Both the position numbers and the translations under genes were made by a program. DNA of 64,000 nucleotides from Streptomyces albireticuli (GTDB taxonomy: Bacteria; Actinomycetota; Actinomycetes; Streptomycetales; Streptomycetaceae): contig NZ_JAJQQS010000018.1 in NCBI RefSeq assembly GCF_021228125.1, forward strand, positions 144,039 to 208,038, given 5' to 3'. Under the pieces are notes generated by a model, which saw nothing but the letters and a program-made list of their open reading frames with translations, had not been told where the DNA came from and searched no databases. Numbering within the stretch: the first letter of the stretch is position 1; every line of letters starts with the position of its first letter. Below are positions 43,444 through 53,700 of this stretch, piece by piece.

Positions 43444-43977
43444 ATGGGGTATCGGTGGGGCAAGGCATGGGGGTGCGCGGGCGTGGTCGTGGTTCTGGTG
43501 GCGGCGGGTCCGGTGGTGCTTCCCGCATCCGCGCGTTCCGGGGAGAGCGCGGACGCCGTCCTCAACTGTGCGGGAAGCAACTCCGTCGCGTTCTCACCGG
43601 GATTGACTTTCTCGGCGAAGCCCACACAGATCACGGGCCACGGTGACTACCACTGCGTATCGACGGATCCGTCACTGACGGCGGCGAAATCCGTGATCAA
43701 GGGTGGAGGGGAGAACAGCTGCCTGCTGTCCCGTTCGGTCACCGAGGAGCGGATCACGTGGAACACCGGAGAGCGGAGCACGGTGGTGTACGACGTGGGG
43801 GTCGTGCCGCAGCCCGCCGGTGAGGCCGTGGTGCTGGTCGCGGGCAAGGTGACGTCCGGCAGGTTCACGGGGAGGAGGGTGGCCTCTCCCGGCGTTCAGC
43901 TCACGGCCGATCCGTTGAGGTGCGGCAGCGGCGGGGTGAAGCTGATCGAGGGGCCGTCAGCGCTGGTGTTCTCCTGA
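43444..43977 (+). CDS. Secreted hypothetical protein
   Basis: A 177-residue protein with a signal peptide (GCAGVVVVLVAAGPVVLPAS-ARS). The mature part has four cysteines (ADAVLNCAGSNS, DYHCVSTDP, ENSCLLSRS, PLRCGSGG) and a beta-rich pattern with the stretch VTEERITWNTGERSTVVYDV. This four-cysteine beta pattern is frequent in small exported actinobacterial proteins of unknown function. ATG 43444 lies 9 bases after GGAG; ATG 43438 is an alternative two codons upstream. Monocistronic. Confidence 0.75.
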   Translation: MGYRWGKAWGCAGVVVVLVAAGPVVLPASARSGESADAVLNCAGSNSVAFSPGLTFSAKPTQITGHGDYHCVSTDPSLTAAKSVIKGGGENSCLLSRSVTEERITWNTGERSTVVYDVGVVPQPAGEAVVLVAGKVTSGRFTGRRVASPGVQLTADPLRCGSGGVKLIEGPSALVFS

Positions 43978-44001
43978 CCCTGGCAGGGCGGCGGTTCATC
44001 G

Positions 44002-46830
44002 TCAGGGCCTGCGGCCCTGCTGGGCAACCAGTTCCAGGACGGCCTCCACGTCCGCGCGGGTGCTGGTGGGGTTGATGGTGCACATCCGCAGCACGGTGAC
44101 ACCGCGCACCCGGGTGGTCAGGATCAGGGCCTGACCGCCCGCGCAGATGTCGCGGCTGATGCGTTCCTGGGCGGTGTCGCCGTCCCAGTCCTCCGATGCG
44201 TCGGCCGGTTGGTAGCGAAAGGTGAGGACGGCGAGGCTGGGCGCGGTGACCAGCCTCAGATCGGGGTGGGCGGCGATGAGCGCGGCAGCGTGCTCGGCCA
44301 GGTCCATGCCGTGCTCGATGGCCCGCCGGAACGCCTGGGCACCGAAGGTCTTGAGCGAGAGCCACAACTTCAGGGCCCGGAGGCCGCGGCTCTGCTGGGG
44401 CCCGTAGTCGGAGAGGTTGACCTCGTCGCCGCGGGATTCGGTGGGCTCGAGGTAACCGGTGTCCAGGGCGTGGCGTCCCAGCGCGAAGGTGGCGGGCAGC
44501 AGCTCGGGGCGGCGGAGCAGGACGCAGCCGGTCTCGTAGGGCTGGAAGAGCCACTTGTGCGGATCGAAGGTCAGGGAGTCGGCCCGCCCCAGGGCGCCGC
44601 GCAGATGGTGGCCTCGGGGGGTGGCGGCCACCGCCGCGCCGTGGGCGCCGTCGACGTGGAGCCACAGCCCTTCCCGCTCGCACAGGTCGGCGAGGTCGTC
44701 GAGGGGGTCGACGGCGCCGGTCCCCGTGGTGCCGAGGGTGGCGACCACGGCGAAGGGGCGCAAGCCCTCGTCCCGGTCCCGGGCGATCCGCCGCGCGACG
44801 GCGGGAGTGTCCAGGCGCAGGCCCTCATCGGCGGGGACGGCGGAGAGCCGGCCGCGGGTGAGACCCAGGAGGTGCGCCGCGCGCGGGACGGACGGGTGGG
44901 CCTGGGTGGAACAGTACAGACGGGCCTGTGCGCAGTCGCCGCCCAGGTGGTGGTCGCGGGCGACGGCCAGGGCGGTGAGATTGGCCAGGGATCCGCCACT
45001 GACGAGCAGACCACCGTGGCTTTCGGGCAGGCCGAGCAGTGCCTTGAGCCAGCCGAGGGTGGTGAGTTCGAGCTGGGTGGGTCCGGCGCCGACGAGCCAG
45101 GCCCCGGGGACCGAAAGGTGGGCGGCGGCGAGTGCGTCGGCCAGTACGGCCGGGAAGTTGCCGGTCGAGGGGACGAAGGCGAAGCAGCGCGGGTGATCCA
45201 GGCGGGTCGCCTCGCCGAGGGCCTGCTGGGTGACGTGGTCGAGAAGAGCGGGCAGGTTCGAGGTGCCGTGCTCGGGAAGGGGCTCGTCCAGGGTGGCCCG
45301 GAGGGTGGCGGGTGAGGGCGCGTGGAGGGGCGGCCGGTCACCGGCCGTGGTGAGCCGGTTGATGATCAGTTCGATGGTGTGGTGGCCGGCTTCGCGCATC
45401 CGTTGTTCGTCCAGCCGCAGGGGCGGCGGTCCGGCTGCTGGTGGCGCGCTTGCCGGTGGCGCCTGCGACCGGCCCTGGGCGGGGAGGCCGGGAAGACTGT
45501 CGGTGGCGATCCGGGACCGCTGGAGGAGCGTGGCGATCCACGCCATCGCGTCCGGGGCCGGGCGCGGGCGCGGTTCGAGGGCCGCGACGGGACGGCCGAA
45601 CTGGGCGAGCGCCAGCTCTTGGCCGGCACTGACGGGTCCGGGGTGGGCGATGCCCCACCACAGGGCTTCGTCGTCGGCGACGCCGGCACCGGTGGGGAGG
45701 GGACCGGTCACCCCGTGGTCGGCCCTCCGGTAGCGCCCCGAGGGCGCGAGGTCGTGCACGGTGCCGTCCGTGGCGCTGTGCACCACGAGCTGACTGGGGT
45801 ACGGGCCCGGGGGAAGAGCCCGTGCCACCGGATCGGGAAGGGCGGGGAGCAGGAAGGACAGGATGTGCAGACCCAGGGACGGCAGGAGTCCCGCGCCGCC
45901 CTCGACGGCCTGGACGAGGGAGACGACGGTCTGGAAGCGCGGGTTGACCTCGACGGCCATCAGCCGGCCGGCGTCTTCGACGAGGTCCAGGCCGAATACG
46001 CCGCGGAAGCCTCGTCCGCGGAGCACCTCGCCCACGCGACGGGCGGCCTCGCGAGCCTGCCCGTACAGGCCCGCGGGCAGATCGTCGGGGTGCACGAGCT
46101 GGTTGCCGCAGTGGGTGCCCCAGCCTGCGGCCAGTTCCGGAAGCCCCACCAGCTGGTGGGAGACCGCCGAGACGAGTGTGCGGTCCGGCCCCGCGCAGGC
46201 GGTGACGGTCAAGGAGATTCCGGGAGCGTGACGACTGAGCTTGACCGGCTCGTCCGGCCAGGCGTCCAGGCAGGACCGGAGGCTCGATGGGGAGTCGACG
46301 AGGACGGTCCCGCGGCCGATGAGGTTGTTCTCCCTCCGTTGGGCCACCGCCTGCGGCCAGCGGTCGTTCCAGTACGTTTCGGCGGGTTCCCGATCAGCCG
46401 CGGGGACGACCCGTGACGGCGGTGCGGGTACGCCCGCCATCGCGAACAGCTTGACGGCATGGATCTTGTCCGCGGCCCAGGCCGTGACACCGGGGTCCGG
46501 GGCGAGCAGTCGGTATCCATGGGCGCGCGCCCAGGTACGGGCGTTGGTGCCGTGTTCGGGGGCGAAGGACACGCAGAGCCGACGCGGGCCGGAGGGTGGC
46601 GGACGATGACCGGGCGTGGGTGCGGGCAGCGGCTGGAACGCGGAGACCGGCTCATGTCTCAGCCAGGTCGGCGCCGGCTGGAACGACGCGCTCAGGAAAG
46701 GACAGTGATCCAGCCACACGACCTCGCCGACCGACTCGGCCAGCAGACGCAGTCCCGCCTGCCCGTCGATACCCTCGATGTCCCCGGGCGCCCGGGAAAC
46801 GTCGCTCCGGAACTCGGTCAGCTGTCGCAC
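44002..46830 (-). CDS. ATP-grasp ligase fused to a PLP-dependent decarboxylase
   Basis: A 942-residue fusion. Residues about 80-420 are an ATP-grasp ligase: a nucleotide lid at 160-250 and the metal/ATP triad E294-x-N296-x-R298 in MAVEVNPRFQ. A proline/alanine linker (450-470) leads to a group II decarboxylase (about 475-942) with H645, D727 (LHVDGAHG) and Schiff-base K759 (LTFDPHKWLFQPYETG). ATP-grasp enzymes join a carboxylate to an amine, so one chain could both decarboxylate an amino acid and couple the amine or its acid partner (inference). GTG 46830 has GGGAGGAACC upstream and overlaps the previous stop by 13 bases. Third gene of the operon. Confidence 0.9.
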   Translation of the reverse strand: MRQLTEFRSDVSRAPGDIEGIDGQAGLRLLAESVGEVVWLDHCPFLSASFQPAPTWLRHEPVSAFQPLPAPTPGHRPPPSGPRRLCVSFAPEHGTNARTWARAHGYRLLAPDPGVTAWAADKIHAVKLFAMAGVPAPPSRVVPAADREPAETYWNDRWPQAVAQRRENNLIGRGTVLVDSPSSLRSCLDAWPDEPVKLSRHAPGISLTVTACAGPDRTLVSAVSHQLVGLPELAAGWGTHCGNQLVHPDDLPAGLYGQAREAARRVGEVLRGRGFRGVFGLDLVEDAGRLMAVEVNPRFQTVVSLVQAVEGGAGLLPSLGLHILSFLLPALPDPVARALPPGPYPSQLVVHSATDGTVHDLAPSGRYRRADHGVTGPLPTGAGVADDEALWWGIAHPGPVSAGQELALAQFGRPVAALEPRPRPAPDAMAWIATLLQRSRIATDSLPGLPAQGRSQAPPASAPPAAGPPPLRLDEQRMREAGHHTIELIINRLTTAGDRPPLHAPSPATLRATLDEPLPEHGTSNLPALLDHVTQQALGEATRLDHPRCFAFVPSTGNFPAVLADALAAAHLSVPGAWLVGAGPTQLELTTLGWLKALLGLPESHGGLLVSGGSLANLTALAVARDHHLGGDCAQARLYCSTQAHPSVPRAAHLLGLTRGRLSAVPADEGLRLDTPAVARRIARDRDEGLRPFAVVATLGTTGTGAVDPLDDLADLCEREGLWLHVDGAHGAAVAATPRGHHLRGALGRADSLTFDPHKWLFQPYETGCVLLRRPELLPATFALGRHALDTGYLEPTESRGDEVNLSDYGPQQSRGLRALKLWLSLKTFGAQAFRRAIEHGMDLAEHAAALIAAHPDLRLVTAPSLAVLTFRYQPADASEDWDGDTAQERISRDICAGGQALILTTRVRGVTVLRMCTINPTSTRADVEAVLELVAQQGRRP

Positions 46831-47753
46831 AGCGGTTCCTCCCGGGGAGAGCTCTGCGCGAGATGGTGCCTCAGCAGTGAGGTGCCGGAGGGCACGCAGC
46901 GCTCGCAGATCTTGACGTGACCGCTGTGATTCCGGCTTTGGGCCGCGTCGAGGGAGAGAGCCGCGTGACGGATCTCGTCGACGGGGCCGGTCTCCGGCGG
47001 CAGGTCCTTCACCGCTCGCCTGAGACGGCGCATGCCGATCGTCATCGCGCGGTGTTCCCGGTTGAAGACCCCCGAGAACCCGGGCCCGACGAAGGGAGGT
47101 CGCATGCTCGGACGGATCTCGTCCTGGTAGGCGGCGGTCGGGACGTCCGAGGCATAGGTCATGGCGGCGGTGGCCGCGTCGTACAACACCCGTAACCGTT
47201 CCATGCCCTGGACCAAAGAAGGCCCTTGGTTGTCTTGCGCGGCGGTCAAGGTCTCGTCCAGAACGGTGTTCATCGTGGCCAACAGCACGTGAAAGAGCTG
47301 ATGGCCGAGTTTCCAGCGGCGCAGCGCGTCGCCCTGCTCCGCCCCGGGCTGATCGCCCTGCTCCACGCCGGACTGATCGCCCTGATCCGCCCCGGACCGC
47401 CCGGGCCCCGGACGGGCCCCCGCGAACGGTTCGTGATGCTCCGGGGCCGGGCCCGGGGTGGTACGCAGCCAGGACGCGAGTGTCGCGGAGGACGTGTACA
47501 GCAGCCCGGTGAGAATGTCGGCCCGTTGACCGTCGTCAAGGCTCGGCGCGTGCGCAAGGTCGGCGAGGACCGCCTCCTGGAGGCCCAGGCAACTCCTGGT
47601 CCATGCGCACAGGTCCGGTGGAGTCCTGAGGATGTGGAAATACCGGTCGTATTCGGCTGTCGCACCGCTCTGAGGATGTGACCGGGGAATCCGTGAGTCC
47701 TCGGGAAGGACCGCGGCTGTCGTCGACGGGCGGACGCGGGATTCGGGATTCAT
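46818..47753 (-). CDS. Unrecognised helical protein of the ATP-grasp/decarboxylase operon
   Basis: A 311-residue protein with no family I can name. It is predicted mostly helical: YDRYFHILRTPPDLCAWTRS, then RRWKLGHQLFHVLLATMNTV, then MERLRVLYDAATAAMTYASD. A low-complexity insert at about 120-145 repeats SGVEQGDQPGAEQGD. It ends with H-x-x-K-I-C-E-R-C-V-P, a short CxxC. The long helices with scattered His and Glu would fit a haem-oxygenase-like fold, but that is only a guess. ATG 47753 has AAGGAG at 8 bases; ATG 47768 overlapping the upstream stop is possible. Confidence 0.75.
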   Translation of the reverse strand: MNPESRVRPSTTAAVLPEDSRIPRSHPQSGATAEYDRYFHILRTPPDLCAWTRSCLGLQEAVLADLAHAPSLDDGQRADILTGLLYTSSATLASWLRTTPGPAPEHHEPFAGARPGPGRSGADQGDQSGVEQGDQPGAEQGDALRRWKLGHQLFHVLLATMNTVLDETLTAAQDNQGPSLVQGMERLRVLYDAATAAMTYASDVPTAAYQDEIRPSMRPPFVGPGFSGVFNREHRAMTIGMRRLRRAVKDLPPETGPVDEIRHAALSLDAAQSRNHSGHVKICERCVPSGTSLLRHHLAQSSPREEPLCDS

Positions 47754-47764
47754 CGCCCACTCCT

Positions 47765-49147
47765 TCATGCGTGCCGGATCGATGCTCGTGCCAGGTGCTC
47801 CACGCGGGAGTGCAACCGCTCCAGATAGAGCTCGCTCTCCGGTTTCATCAGCACACTGCGCAGGATGTGGGTGTGATCACGGTCCGCGGTGACTTCCCCG
47901 TGACGGGCGGTGAAGTCGGAGGCGCCGATGCGGGCGACGCTGAGGAAGACGGGGTCTTCCTTGGCGTTCATGCCCCGCTGCATCACATCGTTGCTGGCCA
48001 CGCCGATCCGGGACAGTACGGCGGGTGTGGTGCGCGGGTGATAGGTGACGATGTCGAGCTCGGGCCGCTGGTACAGCTCCAGCACGGGTGATTCGTCGAT
48101 CAACTCCGCCCAGCGCAGTGCGGCCCGGCGTCCGGCCGCGAGGACGGCACCGAGCCCCCGGCGCGTCAGCGGCAGCAGCTTGAGGGTCAGCCACAGGGCG
48201 GCGGCGGAGGCACCGGAACGTGAGCACTCCAGACTGATTTCCCCGAGGTGCGGACGCTGGGACGTGAAGTAGGTGTACGGGGAGTCGTGCCGGTAGAAGC
48301 GGGCGACCGCCGGGTCGCTGAAAATCACCGCCCCGCAGCCGTACGGCTGCAAGCCGTGCTTGTGCGGGTCGATCACCACCGAGTCGCAGTGGGTGACGGC
48401 CCGCCAGGGATCCCCTGTCACCAAGGCGGCCCCGTGTTCCTCGTCGGCGAGGAGCGTGAAGAATCCACCGTAAGCGGCATCCACATGGACGCGCGCGCCA
48501 TGGCGCCGGGCCAACGGCACGATGAGGTGCAGGGGGTCGACGGCCCCCAGCGCCGTGGTTCCCGTGGTGGCGACGACCGTCCCGATGTCCCCCGTGGACA
48601 GCAACTGCCCCAACGCACCTGTGTCCATGCGTCCGTGGACGTCGACCGGTACCGTGTGCACCCGCATGCCGAGCAGGTGACTCATCCGGGCATGGGTGTA
48701 GTGAGCTTCGGCGCTGATGGCGATGCCCCGGCCGGGATGACTCTCACGGGCGACGAACAGTGCCTCCAGGTTCGCCAGGGTGCCACCGCTGGTGAGATGC
48801 CCCATGTGCGTCCGCAGGCCGAACATGGCCGCGAGCTGCTCGACCACCTCCTCCTCCATGGCCGAGGTGGCCGGACCACCGTCCAGCGCGTGGTTGTTGG
48901 AGTTGACGAGTATGGCGGCCAGATAGCCCGCGACGGCGACGGGGTGCGGCGGCTTGAGCATCTGCCCGGCGTAGCAGGGGTGGAAGAACGGATAACTGCC
49001 GCGCAGACGAACGCTCAGCTCCGCGAACGCCGACGCGCGGGCGTCCTCGTCCACCGCCATGGCGGGATGGGCCGCGTACTCCTCGTACTCCCGGGCCCAT
49101 GCGTGAAATGCCCCCACGGCCTGCCCGAGCCAACGCTGCAGCTCCAT
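47765..49147 (-). CDS. PLP-dependent group II decarboxylase
   Basis: A 460-residue aromatic/acidic amino-acid decarboxylase homologue. H149 (SAEAHYTHARM), D223 (VHVDAAYGGFF) and the Schiff-base lysine K263 (SVVIDPHKHGLQPYGCG) are conserved. GGTLANLEALFVAR and TTGTTALGAVDPL are typical. The HKHGLQPYGCGA form differs from tyrosine and DOPA types and resembles diaminobutyrate or unassigned decarboxylases. ATG 49147 has only a weak GGGGGCGGGG site. It opens the three-gene operon that ends in the ATP-grasp/decarboxylase fusion, a second enzyme of the same fold. Confidence 0.9.
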   Translation of the reverse strand: MELQRWLGQAVGAFHAWAREYEEYAAHPAMAVDEDARASAFAELSVRLRGSYPFFHPCYAGQMLKPPHPVAVAGYLAAILVNSNNHALDGGPATSAMEEEVVEQLAAMFGLRTHMGHLTSGGTLANLEALFVARESHPGRGIAISAEAHYTHARMSHLLGMRVHTVPVDVHGRMDTGALGQLLSTGDIGTVVATTGTTALGAVDPLHLIVPLARRHGARVHVDAAYGGFFTLLADEEHGAALVTGDPWRAVTHCDSVVIDPHKHGLQPYGCGAVIFSDPAVARFYRHDSPYTYFTSQRPHLGEISLECSRSGASAAALWLTLKLLPLTRRGLGAVLAAGRRAALRWAELIDESPVLELYQRPELDIVTYHPRTTPAVLSRIGVASNDVMQRGMNAKEDPVFLSVARIGASDFTARHGEVTADRDHTHILRSVLMKPESELYLERLHSRVEHLARASIRHA

Positions 49148-49659
49148 CCCCGCCCCCAGCCACCGGCCGCCCCCCGGCCAGGCCAAGTGACCCTAGCCCA
49201 AACAAAACGCCCAAGCAGGCGATCATCGGGGCAAGTACCTGAATAGGTTGAAAGTTAGCGCCATAGGGTTGCTCCGGAGCCACTGCTCGGCCACAGCCGA
49301 CTCCGGTCGGCCGTCTCCACGCGGGAGACGGTCCGGCGCCACCTCAGGGCGCCGACGACGACATCGTCCTTCGCCCACGGCCACGCCCCGCGCGCCCTGA
49401 CCGCCCGCCGCCTCAGAACGTCGGCAGGCGGACGGCTCCCTCTACCGGCCGGACAACGGCACGCTGCCCGTGCTCGGCATCGAGCGCGAACGGCCGATGA
49501 TCACCAACTGGAACATTTGCCCTGATCAGGCCCGACCGGATCAACGCGTCGTCAATCGGGCGTTGATCGATTCTTGAACAGCCGTTCCTAGCCTCCTTGA
49601 GGAAATCACCCCGGGCGCACCGCGTCTCCGGGGCCGCTCAAGGAAGGGGAACGGGCCTC
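49148..49659. other. 512-bp upstream region with a possible gene remnant
   Basis: The left end should hold the promoter of the decarboxylase operon; no convincing hexamers. At 49425-49520 the plus strand reads QADGSLYRPDNGTLPVLGIE and RPMITNWN, coding-like sequence recalling the end of histidine-phosphatase-type proteins. It then runs into low-bias sequence before a stop at 49575. This may be a decayed fragment. Confidence 0.35.
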
Positions 49660-50175
49660 ATGCAGGCATCGACCACGAAGTCGTCCACCACGTCACTCAG
49701 GAAGTCGTCCGTATGGGGCGTCCTCGCCCTGGCCGCGCTCGGTGTCACCGCCGCCCTGCCGACGTCGGCACAGGCGGCCGCGCAGGCCGGACAGCTCGTC
49801 GGGCTCGCCGGAAAGTGTCTGGACGTCCGCGGCGGCGTGCGGGACAACGGCACGCCGGTCCAGCTCTACGGCTGCAACGGCACGGAGTCCCAGCAGTGGA
49901 TGTACGTCGAGCAGCCCGGTGAGATCGGTGCCACGATGACCGCTTTCGGCAAGTGCCTGGACGTCGAGTCCAGCGGCACCGCCGATGGGACGCCCGTCCA
50001 GTTGTGGGACTGCAACGGCTCGGGTGCCCAGAAGTGGGTGCGCTACCAGGGTGACGTCCTGATCAACCCGCAGTCCAACAAGTGCCTGGACGTGCGCGGC
50101 GGCAACCCCAACGACGGCACCCCGGTCCAGCTCTACAGCTGCAACTACACCGCGTCCCAGGTCTGGAAGTTCTAG
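49660..50175 (+). CDS. Secreted ricin-B-type (QxW)3 lectin
   Basis: A 171-residue secreted lectin. Signal peptide to about residue 43 (SSVWGVLALAALGVTAAL to AQAA). The rest is one beta-trefoil of three repeats, each with CLDVRGG.., D or NGTPVQL, and QQW/QKW/QVW: QLVGLAGKCLDVRGG, GKCLDVESSGTADGTPVQLW, NKCLDVRGGNPNDGTPVQLY. Binds galactose-type or other sugars. GGAAGGGGAACGGG precedes the ATG. No enzyme domain. It lies 540 bp before the giant protein that carries the same lectin type, so the two may act on the same target. Confidence 0.92.
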   Translation: MQASTTKSSTTSLRKSSVWGVLALAALGVTAALPTSAQAAAQAGQLVGLAGKCLDVRGGVRDNGTPVQLYGCNGTESQQWMYVEQPGEIGATMTAFGKCLDVESSGTADGTPVQLWDCNGSGAQKWVRYQGDVLINPQSNKCLDVRGGNPNDGTPVQLYSCNYTASQVWKF

Positions 50176-50375
50176 GACGACGGCGGCAGACCCCGATCCC
50201 GGACTCCAAGTCGGCGCGGCGCCAGGTCTTCGGGTACTCCGCAGGTGCGCGATGCGGGGCCTCCGTTTCTCGGTGCCCGGCCCGGTGCCGGGCCAGGACG
50301 GGGACACCTCACTGCCGTCGGACAGCGGGCAGCGGGCAGCCCCCGCTCGCCGCCACGGCCCCGCCCCTCCCGCGC

Positions 50376-50594
50376 GACTCCCTCTTTGAGGCCCGCCTCG
50401 GCCTGGCCGCCGTCCTCACCGTCGAACTCGGCGACCGCGAGATTGCGTCCTCCGTCTACCGCCGGCTTCTCCCCGCCGTCGGCAGCCTGGCGGGCGCCGG
50501 CAGCGGCTTCGTCACCCTGGGCCAGAGCGCCCACCACCTGGGCGCCCTGGCCCACCTTCTGGACCGCCCGCGCGCGGGCGGTGGCGAGACGTGA
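50376..50594 (+). pseudogene. Remnant of a SARP/AfsR-type regulator (transcriptional activator domain)
   Basis: The frame reads LFEARLGLAAVLTVELGDRE, RRLLPAVGSLAGAGSGFVTL and AHHLGALAHLLDRP. I read it as the C-terminal part of an AfsR/SARP-like or LuxR-type regulator with the tetratricopeptide-like activator region. No start, DNA-binding domain or ribosome site precedes it; upstream codons are basic and proline-rich as in non-coding GC-rich DNA. Confidence 0.5.
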
Positions 50595-50716
50595 CCATCC
50601 ATCCGCCGTTTATCTCCCCTTGATCCGCGTCAGCAGACTTGGCGATGGCGGCGGCCGTCTGCGCGCGGGGACGACCACTGCCGTCGGAACGACCGTACGA
50701 GAGAGCGAGGCAGATG

Positions 50717-53700
50717 ATGACCGGTGCAGTGGAATGCGGACGAAGACGGGGGCGTGGGCCTGCCGACTGGGCAGGCATGGTGGTAGCCCTAGTGGTCCTC
50801 GCGTTGACCGCCGGCCTTCTCCAAGCGCCGCCGGCTGCCGCGCAGGACGAAAGAAGCGCCGCGTACCAGGCCCTGATGACGCGTCTGACGGAGCGCTACT
50901 CGGCGCCGTACCGGGACAGGTACCGGGTCACCGTGCCGCGCGTGGACGGCGAGGAGCTGGGGGCAGAGAGCATTCTCGCCCTCTATACGGGGGCCAGGCC
51001 GCCGGAGGGTGACACCACTACGGATATCGGGGTGATCTTCCGGCCGGAAGACGCGTACATCGTGGGCTTCTACGTGGTGAGGGGAGACCAACGGGACGTC
51101 TGGTATCTCAACGATCAGTTCACCCGGGCGCAAAGAACGTGGCTTGAGAACTTCGCCCAAGGACAACGAGGTCGAGCGAGGCAGCTCGCATACACCAGCA
51201 ACTACCAAGACCTGCGCGACCGGACAGGGCGATACGAGATGGGGGACACCGGCGGCACGCGGAGCACCTGGCCGCTGGTCAACCAGAACAACATCAACCG
51301 GGCCATCGAAGACTTCCGTACCGCTCCCACCCCCAGCCAAGGGCAAGTCAGGGAAGCGAGGGGAGCGGTGATGGTGATGGCCGTGGTGATCGCGGAGGGG
51401 CTCCGCGATTACGCCATCAGGACCAGGGTCATCCAAACACTCGAGGGAGTGCGGTATGACGCCGCAGGGAGACGGCAAGATGTCCTTACGCAAGCCGACG
51501 AGGCTGCCATCAACGCATGGGCCGCCAACAGCACCCTGGTGTCCGATGCCAATGCCGACGATCCCCAACGTTTCGCCGAGCTGACCGACCCTTTGCGCGA
51601 GGACAACCGGCTCCGCCTCGCGATCCTGAAGCGCGGCTGTGCCCGCTTCGACCCCCGGCCCCCACGGTCGATGGAATCCTCTCCCGGGCAGTGCTCGAAG
51701 ACAGGGAAGCCCATTCAGGCGGCGGTCTCCATCAACGACCACGCCGACGTCCTGCTCTTCAACGGCCCGAACTACCAGCGGGTGCGCCATGCGACCGTGG
51801 TATCCGGAGGCAAGAGGATTCCCTCGTGGGGCCTGTCCGGGGGAGCGGACGCGGTGCGGAGTATCTCCGAGGACGTTCCCGCCTTGCGGGGGACGGTGTT
51901 CGTCAACGGCATCGACGCCGCGATCCGGCTTCCCGGTCACCCCAAGGATCTTCTTCTCTTCAGCGGTGACCAGTACCTCCGCCTGTCGCTCGACAAGGAG
52001 GCAGCAGGGCAGGGACTCCTGGGCGGCACCATCGCCACCGGCCCGATGAAGATCGCCGAGACGTTCCGCCCGCTCGCCGGGACCGTCTTCGCGGACGGGA
52101 TCGACACGGCGGTCGCTGTCCAGGGGAACAACGCCTACTTCTTCAAGGGCGACCAGTACGCCCTGGTCGGCATCGACATCGACGGGACCGGGGACAAGCT
52201 CATCAACGGCCCGAAGAAGATAGCCGACAACTGGTCGGCCTTGAAGAGCGCCGGATTCTCCGAGGGTCTCGACGCGGCGTTCTACGCGCCCGCTCCCGGA
52301 GGCGTATGGCGGCAGGACCCATCGGGTCAGTTCCCGCCGCAGCCGACCATGAGGACGGTCTTCATCAAGGACGGCGCCTACGTCTCCATGCGGGTGAATC
52401 CCGGGACGGTGGACGACGACTACGACACCTCCGGAATGATCGACGACGATTGGGGCGGCCTGCGGCGGTCGATCTTCTCCGCGGGGGACGACGTCACGCG
52501 CATCCCCGACAGCATGCGCCGCCCGCCCAAGGAACTCCCCTCCGGCCAGTTCGAGGGCCTGGCGGGCAGGTGCCTCGACGTGAAGGACGGTGCGCGCGAC
52601 TACGGCACCCCGGTCCGGCTCCACGACTGCAACGGCAGCGAGGCCCAGGACTGGACGCTGCCCGGCGACGGGACGGTCCGGGCGCTGGACCTCTGCCTGG
52701 ACGCGGACCACTCCGGCAAGGACTACGGCACCAAGGTGCAGCTATGGGGCTGCAACGGCAGCGAGGCCCAGAAGTGGACCCGCACCGACGCCCATGAGCT
52801 GAAGAACGACAACGCCGACCTGTGCCTGGACGTACCCGGCTCCGTGCCCGGCGACGGGCGGCAGTTGCAGCTCTGGGGCTGCAACGGGAGCGACGCGCAG
52901 AAGTGGGTGCTCAACGCGCTGTCGGGGCAGGACAAGCCGAAGCCCGGGCCCGGCGACGCCGGCGACCCCTTCGACGACTCCGCCGACGACCGTGGCACCA
53001 AACCCGCCTCCTCCGGCGACTGCCGCCCCGAGGGCATGACCCCGGCCAAGGGCGTCTCCGCCCGCTACTGCGACGTCTACGACGACGCGGGCCGCGAGTG
53101 GGTCGGCAAGGACCGTACCCGGCGCATGGTCGGGTACTTCACCGGGTGGCGCGCCGGGACGAACGGGGACCCCCGGTACCTGGTCTCCAACATCCCCTGG
53201 TCGAAGGTGAGCCACATCAACTACGCCTTCGCCCGCGTCGACGACGACCGGATCTCCATCGGCGACCCGGGCGACGCCAAGAACCCGGCCACCGGCATGA
53301 CCTGGGACGGCGCGAAGAACGCCATGGACCCGTCGCTGCCGTACAAGGGGCACTTCAACCTGCTCAACACCTACAAGAAGAAACACCCGGCCGTGAAGAC
53401 GCTGATCTCCGTCGGCGGCTGGGCGGACACACGGAACTTCTACACCATGACCACCAACGGTGACGGCTCGGTGAACCAGGCCGGCATCGACCGGTTCGCC
53501 GACTCCGTGACGGAGTTCCTCGACCGGTACGGGTTCAACGGCGTGGACATCGACTACGAGTACCCGACCGCCCTGCCCAACACGGGCAACCCCAAGGACT
53601 GGGACGTCTCCAACCCTCGCCGCAAGGGGCTTCAGCAGGGCTACAACGCGCTGATGAAGACGCTGCGGGAGAAGCTGGACAAGGCCGGGTCGGACAAGGG

